64,000 nt of DNA from assembly GCA_021735425.1 (NCBI GenBank), contig JAIPGZ010000004.1, forward strand, positions 1 through 64,000, read 5' to 3'. The DNA comes from Candidatus Altimarinota bacterium (GTDB taxonomy: Bacteria > Patescibacteriota > Gracilibacteria > JAHISY01). The position numbers and the translations under genes were made by a program. The notes under the pieces are model-generated. The model worked only from the letters and a program-made list of their open reading frames with translations. It was not told where the DNA came from and made no database searches. Positions 1 through 8,200 of the stretch are shown piece after piece; position 1 is the first letter of the stretch, and every line of letters starts with the position of its first letter.

Positions 1-1
1 T

Positions 2-919
2 GATACAGGGGTGTATGATATTGGAACATATTGGGATACATCTGTAAAAACTTTTAATGTAAGAAACTCTTATGGGTCAGTAAATTTAGTGCCTGGTAGC
101 GGAGGAGATTTATCCTCTAGTTATTTGACTGTTGTTAACACAGGCAACGTCGGCATCGGCACAACCAGTCCTGGTACGGAATTAGAGGTTAGTGGAACCA
201 TCATTGCAGATAATGTTGTTTCTCAAGGAAGTAGCGGGCATCCTTCTGGGATTGGAGCTTACGTAGAAACATATGTTTATCAAGGAGATACAGGTAGATT
301 ATTTACTTATGATGGTTCTAGTTATTATGATTTAGCAATCGGCGATTGGAATTCTGGAAACCCTAATATAATGTTAAAAACAGGAGGGAAAGTAGGTATA
401 AATGAAGGTAGTCCAGGAAGTAAATTTAGTGTGGCTGGTAATGCTGCAATTGGTTCAAGTTATTCAGAAACGGCTGCACCGTCAAATGGAATGATAATAG
501 AAGGCAACGTCGGCATCGGGACGACGGCGCCTAATGTGAAGTTGGATGTCATCGGTGACATTGAATACACTGGCACGATTACCGACGTCTCGGATCGCAG
601 ACTGAAAGAGAATTTCGAGCCACTCGAAAACGCGCTCGCCAGACTCGATGGTTTGCAAGGTTACACCTTCAATATGCTTGACGATCCAGAGCGCCGTCAG
701 GCTGGTGTCATTGCTCAGGATGTGCAGGAAGTCTTGCCAGAAGCTGTTTCTATCATTGACGACGCCGGACACCTCGGCGTGGATTACACGCAGCTCATAC
801 CGCTTTTGATTGAAGCGGTGAAGGAGCAGCAGGGAACGATTGTGGAACTTGACGCGAAATACCAAGCTGAGATTGCGATTTTGAATCAAAAAATTGAGCT
901 TTTGCAGTCTGAAAAGTAG
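2..919 (+). CDS. Tail-fibre-like protein with C-terminal S74 (chaperone of endosialidase) domain, 5' end outside window
   Basis: The reading frame is open to the window edge, so only the C-terminal part is seen. Two fibre-type repeats carrying the motif GNVGIGTT lie near residues 46 and 166 (numbered from the GTG at 11). The C-terminal 110 residues form an S74 domain: SDRRLKEN supplies the Ser194/Lys199 pair of the self-cleaving intramolecular chaperone, followed by GVIAQDVQEVLPEAV and VDYTQLIPLLIEAV. The last 35 residues look like a coiled coil. In phages this domain trimerises a fibre and then releases itself. In CPR bacteria such domains are common on large surface proteins, and no capsid or terminase gene is nearby, so a host surface fibre is more likely than a prophage. 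The family assignment is firm; the role is inferred. Confidence 0.85.
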   Translation, partial: DTGVYDIGTYWDTSVKTFNVRNSYGSVNLVPGSGGDLSSSYLTVVNTGNVGIGTTSPGTELEVSGTIIADNVVSQGSSGHPSGIGAYVETYVYQGDTGRLFTYDGSSYYDLAIGDWNSGNPNIMLKTGGKVGINEGSPGSKFSVAGNAAIGSSYSETAAPSNGMIIEGNVGIGTTAPNVKLDVIGDIEYTGTITDVSDRRLKENFEPLENALARLDGLQGYTFNMLDDPERRQAGVIAQDVQEVLPEAVSIIDDAGHLGVDYTQLIPLLIEAVKEQQGTIVELDAKYQAEIAILNQKIELLQSEK

Positions 920-1198
920 CCTAAATCCATCTCCCGAATTTTTGTGGTACCCCCGATTTCTCTAAAATTCGGTAGGTTTTTCCAATTAAATCCGGTAGGC
1001 GATTGCTACTTTTTGACTTCAAAAAGCCGAATAGTCACTATTTGGTTTAATATCGCTTTATTTAAGCAGTTTCCTCTCTTTTTTACCTAAAAATCGAATT
1101 CCGATCAAAATATTTGAATTATTTTTACATTTGTTTCAAAATTGCGGGAGAGAGGAAAAAAAGTCTACCAACTACTAACTACAATCTACCAACTACCA
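920..1198. other. Intergenic stretch with no recognisable gene
   Basis: I see no coding signal. The stretch is AT-rich. Its 3' end (about 1163-1199) carries direct repeats of the type CTACCAACTAC, running into the start codon of the next gene. The same motif recurs in the tRNA spacers near 17.3-17.5 kb and inside the gene at 63.5 kb. Confidence 0.5.
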
Positions 1199-1747
1199 AT
1201 GATTGGTTTCAAAAAATATTCCGCTGCGAAAAAATCTGCTCGTGAGAAAGTTTCTGCCCCGACCATTCCCGTCAGAATTCCGCCAAAACAAACAAACTCA
1301 GCTCAAAATAAATCACGGTTTTGGAAACCGGAATACCAAAAGTTTCGCGTTCGTTCCGGTATCAAGACTTTTCGCGATCTCGAAGTTTACCAGCAAAGCA
1401 ATCAACTTTCCGCTGAGATTTTTCAATTCAAACTCCCGCCGAAAGCCAAAAATCGTCGCAATTTGACCGTCGAAATCGACAAATTACAAACTTGGACCAA
1501 ACAAATTCCGCGACTCATCGCCGAATCTTACGGCGACAAATTCGGCAATTTGAGCCAGTCGCTCGGCAAACTCGAAACCGCCGCCCAGCTCATCAGTGGC
1601 ATCATCGCCAAAATCGATTTCCTGCTTGCCTCGCTCGAGCACTCCGACAGCAAGGAACTTTTATTGCAGTGGCTCAAAAAATATCAAATTCAGCGCGTCC
1701 GGATTTTGAATTTGAAACGAGCGTGGGGAAGGATTTTCCGCAAATGA
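1199..1747 (+). CDS. Four-helix-bundle (S23/Avd-like) protein with N-terminal basic extension
   Basis: The protein is 182 residues from the ATG at 1199; a start at 1142 is possible but reads through repeat DNA. Residues 1-60 are basic and probably disordered. From TFRDLEVYQQSNQLSAEIF onward it fits the four-helix-bundle family seen in 23S rRNA intervening sequences and as Avd accessory proteins of diversity-generating retroelements. No reverse transcriptase or template repeat was found here, so an Avd role is not supported. The next gene (NYN nuclease) starts 35 bp downstream on the same strand. Function unknown. Confidence 0.6.
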   Translation: MIGFKKYSAAKKSAREKVSAPTIPVRIPPKQTNSAQNKSRFWKPEYQKFRVRSGIKTFRDLEVYQQSNQLSAEIFQFKLPPKAKNRRNLTVEIDKLQTWTKQIPRLIAESYGDKFGNLSQSLGKLETAAQLISGIIAKIDFLLASLEHSDSKELLLQWLKKYQIQRVRILNLKRAWGRIFRK

Positions 1748-1782
1748 TCGAAAAATTATCTCATGGGGTAAACTTGAAATAA

Positions 1783-2313
1783 ATGCAAAAGCAAAACAAT
1801 TACGCATTCATTGATGGCAATAATTTGATTTTAGGTTTGCGAAATCAGGATTGGAAAATTGATTATCAAAAGTTTCATCGCTTTCTGAAAGATAAATATC
1901 GTATCATGAAAGCATTTTGGTTTGTCGGCTATATTTCCGGAAATGAAAAAATATATCAAAAGTTAGTACGAGCAGGATTTGCATTAATTTTCAAAAAAAC
2001 AGTTATCGACAGATTCGACAAAGCCAAAGGGAATGTAGATGTGCTTTTGACCGTGAAATGCTTTGAAGAATTGGAAAATTTTGACGGGATGGTTTTAGTC
2101 TCGGGAGATGGTGACTTTGTAGACTTGATTCAATCGATAAAAAGGCGCGGCAAAAAAACAAAAATTATAGTTCCAAATGGCAAATTCTTTCCAAAACTTT
2201 TTGCCCCATTATCAAAAGAGTGTCTTTTTTTGAGCTGGCGGAATATTCGCAAAAAAATTGAATACCGTAAAAATGGATGGGGTATTTGTGGGGGACGCAC
2301 CACACCACACTGA
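1783..2313 (+). CDS. NYN-domain (LabA/DUF88-like) ribonuclease
   Basis: This 176-residue protein is a compact NYN (PIN-like) domain. Acidic metal-ligand positions are visible: Asp11 in FIDGNN, Asp86 in GNVDV, and Asp109/Asp111 in SGDGDF, the usual set for a metal-dependent RNase. The C-terminal tail after about residue 155 is Gly/basic and runs into a DNA inverted repeat (GGATGGGGT / ACCCCATCC, about 2274-2320), so the last residues may be a degraded or acquired tail. Neighbours are a four-helix-bundle gene and a nuclease fusion. Known family members act on RNA, but the substrate here is unknown. Confidence 0.8.
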   Translation: MQKQNNYAFIDGNNLILGLRNQDWKIDYQKFHRFLKDKYRIMKAFWFVGYISGNEKIYQKLVRAGFALIFKKTVIDRFDKAKGNVDVLLTVKCFEELENFDGMVLVSGDGDFVDLIQSIKRRGKKTKIIVPNGKFFPKLFAPLSKECLFLSWRNIRKKIEYRKNGWGICGGRTTPH

Positions 2314-2378
2314 CCCCATCCCGTTGAAACATTAATAGTTTATCGAAAATTTTCTAAAAGTCAAATTTCTTTCCCAAA

Positions 2379-3446
2379 ATGCTTTTCGACCAGCAAGCCA
2401 TCGGTAGCGAAAAAACTCTCGCCAAATGCCCCTACTGCGCGGGCAAAAATTTCGTCAAATTTGGCCAACGCCAAAAGAAACACGAGCTTGTGCAAATGTA
2501 TTTTTGCAAACACTGTCAAAAAAAATTCACTTCCTCCATTACCAAAAACAAAACTTTTCCGCTGCGGCTCATTCTCGATTCCATCACTTTTTACAACCGC
2601 CTCAATTCGCTCGAAGAATCCGCTCAAAAAATTAGCGCGCAATATGGGATTAAAATTTCTTTTCAAAATATTGCCAACTGGCTCAAAGCTTTCGCCGAGT
2701 ATTTGCCTTTCGCTCGGATGCGTGATTTTATCGCGCAGAATTATGACAAGCGTTCTGTTTTTGTCGAATCCAAAATGTTGCACGGACAGGTTTATGATTT
2801 CAAATACCACCGTGCCAAGACCAATTTGATTTTGGGCGAAGATTTCAAAAATTATAAATTCAAACCTTTGCGCCAATTCCTCGAGCTCATCGTCGCGGAA
2901 TGTCCGCATCAGATTTTCAAAAATAGTTCGCGACGCGCCTCCGAATACCAAAATGTTTTCGATCTCGACCAAGTCAAAATTACTCGCCGGGAAAATATGG
3001 CGGTCAAAAACACCAATTTTGTTTTACAGTCCGTCGCCAACAATAAATTGCGCCACCAGATTTTGCAGGAATTCATGTTGGTCAATGATTCCGTCACGAT
3101 CGCGACCGAAGTGCCGGTTTTACTCGATCGCGACGATTTGCTGCACTACAAAAACTCGCTCAATTTCAATGTGCCGCTTGATTTGAATGACGGTGAAGCA
3201 ATCACCGGACATATCGACTTTATCCAAATTCGCAACGGTGCGATTCACATTCTTGACTACAAGCCCTCTGCCAAAAAAGCCAAACCCATTGAACAGCTCA
3301 CGATTTATGCTTTGGCTCTCGCTCGGCTGACTAGTCTGCGACTTTTTAATTTCAAATGTGCGTGGTTCGACGAGGAAGATTATTTTGAATTTTTTCCGCT
3401 CCATGTGGTTTACAAAAAGAAGCGGAAGAAAAAGTTACAGAATTGA
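2379..3446 (+). CDS. Zinc-ribbon/HTH protein fused to PD-(D/E)XK (RecB/Cas4-like) nuclease
   Basis: The 355-residue protein opens with a transposase-type zinc ribbon (Cys17, Cys20, Cys43, Cys46) and a helical, HTH-like stretch (about 55-115) resembling the N-terminus of IS-type transposases. No DDE catalytic core follows. The C-terminal third instead shows a PD-(D/E)XK nuclease: GHID with Asp280, ILDYKP with Asp293 and Lys295, and the RecB/Cas4-type QxxxY motif at Gln306-Tyr310. The ribbon and HTH probably bind DNA and the C-terminus cuts it. The end of the gene is odd: the -1 frame stays open into a coiled coil (see the entry at 3413). The nuclease call is good; the biological role is unknown. 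Confidence 0.7.
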   Translation: MLFDQQAIGSEKTLAKCPYCAGKNFVKFGQRQKKHELVQMYFCKHCQKKFTSSITKNKTFPLRLILDSITFYNRLNSLEESAQKISAQYGIKISFQNIANWLKAFAEYLPFARMRDFIAQNYDKRSVFVESKMLHGQVYDFKYHRAKTNLILGEDFKNYKFKPLRQFLELIVAECPHQIFKNSSRRASEYQNVFDLDQVKITRRENMAVKNTNFVLQSVANNKLRHQILQEFMLVNDSVTIATEVPVLLDRDDLLHYKNSLNFNVPLDLNDGEAITGHIDFIQIRNGAIHILDYKPSAKKAKPIEQLTIYALALARLTSLRLFNFKCAWFDEEDYFEFFPLHVVYKKKRKKKLQN

Positions 3447-3541
3447 ACGCCGAGAAAGGTGCGGAGTTTGGATCTCAGCAAAATCAGATTGATGCCCTCG
3501 AGGCGGAGTTGGCGGAGATTCGGGCGATGTTGGTGGAGTAG
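3413..3541 (+). pseudogene. Coiled-coil reading frame in -1 frame, S74-fibre tail remnant or frameshifted extension
   Basis: In the -1 frame relative to the nuclease gene, 3413-3541 reads as a heptad-patterned coiled coil (QKEAEEKVTELNAEK, later QNQIDALEAELAEIRAML) ending in TAG. This is the typical tail found after S74 domains in CPR fibre proteins. It begins exactly where the nuclease gene carries a C AAA AAG heptamer (3413-3419), the shape of a bacterial -1 slippery site. It is either a leftover fibre gene end truncated by the nuclease gene, or a real extension reached by frameshifting. The open frame is directly seen; the interpretation is not settled. Confidence 0.5.
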
Positions 3542-3552
3542 AGTGGACCTTT

Positions 3553-3816
3553 ATAAAATCTCCCTGCTCGTTCCACTCACCTCCCTCTTTACGAAAGAGG
3601 GATTAAGAGGATGCCACAAAGTGGCCCCTTTGGGGCTTCGCACTGTTTTAATTCTCCTTTTCGAGTGAGCGGAGCGAGCCGAAAAGAAAGCCCCTCTCTC
3701 GCGATAGTCCGCCGTTGAAGTTTGCCGTAGCTTGGAAGGTGAAGGTTGGAAACTCGGAAACGAAGGCTGGGTAAAGAGGGCCTGCCTGCCGGTAGGCAGG
3801 GTTGGGGAGATTTTAT
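3553..3816. repeat. MITE-like element with 12-bp terminal inverted repeats, copy 1
   Basis: The ends ATAAAATCTCCC (3553-3564) and GGGAGATTTTAT (3805-3816) are perfect inverted repeats. Inside are several smaller hairpins, including CCCTCTTT/AAAGAGGG, CTTTTCG/CGAAAAG, and a CCTGCCTGCC palindrome at 3781-3800. A shorter relative lies at 53276-53405. No ORF is supported. This accounts for most of the gene-free stretch 3542-3945. Confidence 0.7.
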
Positions 3817-3910
3817 TAACAGCCTTTCCACCCTCCACCGTCCAATTTCCAATCAGGTTGGGGGAATTTTTTTGATAGCATTCAGGATTTGACAGCACAA
3901 TTGTCATTAT

Positions 3911-3939
3911 TTACAATAAGCATTGTAATAATTTACAAT
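3911..3939 (+). promoter_or_regulatory. TTACAAT box palindrome, probable operator of the HTH-MNT/HEPN pair
   Basis: TTACAAT (3911-3917) and ATTGTAA (3922-3928) form an inverted repeat, with a third TTACAAT at 3933-3939, ending 6 bp before the ATG at 3946. The downstream gene has an N-terminal winged-helix-like region, so autoregulation is a reasonable inference. Confidence 0.5.
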
Positions 3940-3945
3940 AACAAC

Positions 3946-4491
3946 ATGCTGAATTTCAGATCAAAAATAACGGAAAAAATCTTGGGATTTTATTTTTTGA
4001 ATACTGGAGCAAAAAAATATATCAATGAATTGGCGAAAATTATTGAGGCTGATCCGGGCAACTTGGATCGGAAACTGAAAGAATTGCAAGCTGAGGGTTT
4101 ATTGAGCTCGGAATTTTCCGGTAAAGAAAGGTATTATTCCTTGAATTTAAAATATCCGCTTTTAAAAGAGTTAAAAAAAATTTATTTGGCGAAATACGGT
4201 TTGTCGGAAGCATTAAAAAAACGGTTCAGTAAGCTTAGTGGTTTACAGCAAGGTTATATTTTCGGCTCGTACGCGGGGAAAAATTTTTCGCCGGAAAGCG
4301 ATGTTGACATTTTGCTCATTGGTAGCCATTCGGCACTAGAAGCGCAAAAAGCGGTCTTGCCCCTGCAAAGGCAGCTGCAGCGGGAATTTAATATCGTTGA
4401 TATGACCGAAAAAGAATTTTCTCAAAGAAAGCAAGATAAAGATGAATTTATTGCTAATATTTTTGAGGGCAAAATGATCAAAATAATCTGA
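3946..4491 (+). CDS. HTH-nucleotidyltransferase (MntA-like) antitoxin
   Basis: The ATG at 3946 (181 residues) is preferred over an upstream TTG because it follows the TTACAAT boxes. Residues 1-75 look like a winged helix (KYINELAKIIEADPGNLDRKLKELQAEGLL). Residues 100-165 form a minimal nucleotidyltransferase: GS at 107-108, paired Asp119 and Asp121 in SDVDIL, and a third acidic residue at Asp152 in NIVDMT. In MNT-HEPN modules this enzyme adenylylates and silences the partner HEPN RNase. The stop overlaps the HEPN start by one base (4491), so the two are probably translationally coupled. The fused HTH suggests it also represses its own promoter. Confidence 0.8.
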   Translation: MLNFRSKITEKILGFYFLNTGAKKYINELAKIIEADPGNLDRKLKELQAEGLLSSEFSGKERYYSLNLKYPLLKELKKIYLAKYGLSEALKKRFSKLSGLQQGYIFGSYAGKNFSPESDVDILLIGSHSALEAQKAVLPLQRQLQREFNIVDMTEKEFSQRKQDKDEFIANIFEGKMIKII

Positions 4492-4892
4492 TGTTTGAAA
4501 AGTTCAATTTTAGCCCGAGACAGATTAAGCATTATTTTAACGCGGCTTTGCGGGATTTTAAAATTGCTTCGGACTCCGTGATTCCTGAAGTGATTTTTAA
4601 ATTTTCTTATGACAGTCTGATGAAGCTTGCTGTTGCTACTTGCGCCAAAAATGGCTTCAGAGTCAAAGAGCGGATGGGTCATCATATTGAATTGCTGAGA
4701 AAATTATCCGAATTTATCGGGCTGGAAGATGTTGAAAATATCGGCAACAAAATGAGAAAAAAGAGAAATATGGATTTATACGAAGGTGGCATTTTGATTT
4801 CAGAAAAAGAGGCAGTGGAATACAGAAATTGGCTGAAAACAGTTTTTTCAAAAGCGGAAACATACCTTCTAGGTGCAAATAAATTATTGTAA
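4491..4892 (+). CDS. HEPN-domain protein, partner of MNT nucleotidyltransferase
   Basis: This 133-residue all-helical protein fits the HEPN family that pairs with minimal nucleotidyltransferases. The signature region reads MRKKRNMDLYEGG: Arg92 and Asn93 are present, but the usual catalytic His of RX4-6H is replaced by Tyr97. Tyr at or near this place is seen in some HEPN subfamilies and is a site of adenylylation in HepT-type toxins, so the protein may be a toxin of a variant type or may be inactive. Coupled to the upstream gene by ATGA overlap. Confidence 0.75.
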   Translation: MFEKFNFSPRQIKHYFNAALRDFKIASDSVIPEVIFKFSYDSLMKLAVATCAKNGFRVKERMGHHIELLRKLSEFIGLEDVENIGNKMRKKRNMDLYEGGILISEKEAVEYRNWLKTVFSKAETYLLGANKLL

Positions 4893-4988
4893 ACATTGAT
4901 TAATTTTGGAGCTAAAAAATTGGGAATAAAGAGCTTTGTAAAATAGTGCGGGGTGTTTTGATTTTCAGTGAAATTTATGTGTTATCAG

Positions 4989-5008
4989 CCTGCCTGCCGG
5001 CAGGCAGG
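4989..5008. repeat. 20-bp perfect palindrome (CCTGCCTGCC type)
   Basis: CCTGCCTGCC followed by its own reverse complement, a perfect 20-bp palindrome. A copy with one change is at 3781-3800. Short palindromes of this type are scattered through many CPR genomes. Confidence 0.8.
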
Positions 5009-5103
5009 TGTCCATCAGCGGTTCAAGACTTTTTTCTCCCCAAAATTCCCACCCCAACCCATCTTTTCCTTGTATTTCAGGCCGATTTTTGCTAAAATGA
5101 CTA

Positions 5104-5236
5104 GAATTTTAAAGTTTAAATTTAAAATTTTAAAACAAGGTCGAATGTTTGAATTTACCAATTTTGAAGCTTTCAAAATTAAGAAATTAGAGAATTTAAA
5201 ATTGTTTTAAAACTTAAAATTCGAAATTAAAAATTG
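5104..5236. repeat. AT-rich hairpin element 1
   Basis: The two halves are mutually complementary over about 62 bases around a GAAGCTTTC centre, giving a long imperfect hairpin. The right arm ends in the shared form AAATTAAAAATTG. With the palindrome at 4989 this fills the gene-free interval 4893-5265. The giant surface gene starts 29 bp downstream, so the element may lie in its leader. Confidence 0.75.
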
Positions 5237-5265
5237 CGCTGTGCGCTAATCATAAAAACAAAATA

Positions 5266-8200
5266 TTGCCTAAGTTTGCCCGAGCGGCCTTGGTTACGTT
5301 TCTCATCATTTCCGGTTTTTTCACGAATTTACAATCGGCGGACGCGGGTTACAATTTCTGGAAATGGCTTAATTTCGGTTCCGACCGCGACTCGACTGAT
5401 TTCACTGTCGCGACGACGAATAAGACTCCGACGGCTCCGACTTTGATTTCCCCGGCGGATGCGAGCTACACCACTGACACGACGCCGGAGCTTTCCGTCA
5501 CTTACGTCGATGCGGATACTGGCGATGTCGGGACGACAGAATACCGGATTGCGCTTTCGGCTTTCGGTTGCACGAATAACACTTCAGTCGTAGCTTCCGG
5601 TTCTTCCGCCGAAACCTCGGATGAATCCGAAACGACGACTTGGAGCGCCTCGAATTCCATTGGCGCGGACGGAATTTATTTCTGGTGCGCTCGGAATAAT
5701 GATGGCGTTTTGGCTTCCGCTTGGACGACGGGGACTGGCGATGGTTGGAGCTTCACACTCGACACGACGAATCCGACTACCACTGCGGCAGTGACTGCTG
5801 GCACAGAGGGCAATGCTTCCTGGTACACGACGGATGCGACTGTCACCATTACCCCGGCAGATGCGACTTCCGGAGTGGCCTCGACGGTTTACTGCGAGGA
5901 CACTACAGATTCCTGTACGCCGGCGACGGCTTACACCGGCGTGATTACCGTCTCGAATGAAGACACGAATTACATTCGTTACACTTCGACTGACCTCGCC
6001 GGCAATATTCAAACGACTCAATCACTCACAGTCAAAGTCGACAAGACTGCGCCGGTTTCCGGCACGGTTTCTCACGCCGACGCTTACCAGACTGCGACGA
6101 CGATTGCCGTGACAGTCGATGCTGGCTCAGATGCCAACTCCGGTTTGAGTGCGACTGATTCCGACTATCTCCTCGAATATCGTGCCGCCACTTTGGCTGA
6201 CGGGACTTGCGGAGAGTATGGCGAATGGACCGATTCTGTTGTGAGCGAGACTTACAATGCGACCGCTTACGATTTCACTGCGACGACCGCGCATTGTTAC
6301 CAATTCCGTTACAGCGTCACGGATGTGGCGGGGAATTCTGCGACTTTCACTTCGACCAACACGACCAAAGTCGATAGCTCGACTCCGGATATCGTTGATG
6401 TGGATGCTGGTGCTTCGGCAGAAGATCGAGTTTCTTTGACTTCCGCGACTTGGTTCAAATCTTCCGACACCGGTTCCGATGACCAAGTTTCTTTCTCTTG
6501 GACTGACCCAGACTCGGTTTCTGACGACACTTTTTATTACGAATTAAACAGCACTGCGACGGCGACGATTACAGGTGATGAATCTTCCGCTACGACGAAC
6601 TACATCGATTCCATTACCGTCGCCGAAGGGACTAATTATTTCCACGTCCGTCCGAAAAATTCAGCAGGAACTTGGGGTACGGAACGCATTTTCACCGTCA
6701 ATTACGATAAGACGGAGCCAACGACGACGGTGACGATTACTGAGACGACTTACGGAGTCAACTTTAATCACACCGCGACAATCAATGGTACCGCAGCCGA
6801 TGCTGGCTCGGGTGTCAGCTTGACAGAAATCACAATTCAAGAATCTAGCACCGACAATTACTGGACGGGTTCGGCTTGGACGGCGACCGAGACTTGGGTG
6901 GCGGTGACTACTGGTACGACGACTTGGACTTACACGCTTGACGATGAAAACTTCACGCATTCCCTGACCTACACCATCACCGCGCGAGCGACGGATGCGG
7001 TGGGGAATGTGACTGCAGCTGATTACGGTTCGGACAGTTTCCTCTACAACACCGGGAATGTCGCGCCAAACGCCCCGACCTTAGTTTCTCCTGCGAATGT
7101 CAGCTTCACCGCTGACACGACACCAGAGCTTTCCGCGCATTATTCTGACGATGATGTGGACGATGTCGGGACGACGAATTACCGTGTCGCGACTTCTTCT
7201 GAAAATTGTCTCGCTGGCACAGTCTTAGCTTCTGGTACTTCCGCCGAGACTTCCACCAATTCCGAAGCGACGACTTGGTCGGTTTCTTCCTCACTTGGTG
7301 CAGATGGGACTTATCACTGGTGTGCGCAAAATGATGACAGTACGATGCAGTCAGCTTGGACAGCGATGGGTTCTTTCATTCTTGACGCGACGAATCCAGT
7401 GATTGCCGACATCTCCATCGCTTCGACCAAATCAAGTTACTTCTACGAGGCGGACACCGACTTGGCAGATTCCGACGACAAGATTTATTTCAACTCTCTC
7501 ACGAGCGAAGGTGCCGGACAAACCATCACCATCACCATTAGCTCGACTGAGACCAATCCAGATTCGGCTGCGGGTGAGACCGCCTTCTCGGATACGCCGA
7601 CTGATTTGGACGACTCGCCGACTCAGACTTTGGATTATTCCATCGAGACCGATGCGGCGACTTATTCCGACCTGACTGTCACGCTGACAGACAAAGCGAC
7701 AAATACGGCGACTTACGATGTCGACTTCATTCAGGACAATGTCGATCCGACGACTGCGGCGGCGATTACATCTGGGACGGAGGGAGATGCTTCTTGGTAC
7801 ACGACGGATGTGGAAGTCACGCTGACCCCAGCGGATGCGACTGCGGGGATTTCGACGACTGTTTATTGCGTCGATCAGGCGGATAGTTGTACGCCTTCGA
7901 CGAGCTACACCTCGGCGGTGACGATTTCCGACAACGGCACGAATTACATTCGCTACTTCTCGACGGACAATGTCGGCAATATTCAGACGACACAAAGTTT
8001 GACAGTGAAGCTCGATAAAACTACTCCCGACATCGTCGCAGTCGACGCGGGTGCTGCTTCGGACGACAGGGTTTCTCTCACCTCTGCGACTTGGTTCAAA
8101 TATACAGACACGGGTTCAGATGACTTAATCTCATTCAGCTGGACAGATTCCGCTTCACCTTCTGACGACACTTTTTATTACGAATTAAACTCCACTGCGA

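Noticed and set aside
1199-1747. Possible diversity-generating retroelement accessory (Avd) gene
   Set aside because: The four-helix bundle fits, but no reverse transcriptase, template repeat or variable repeat is present in the window.
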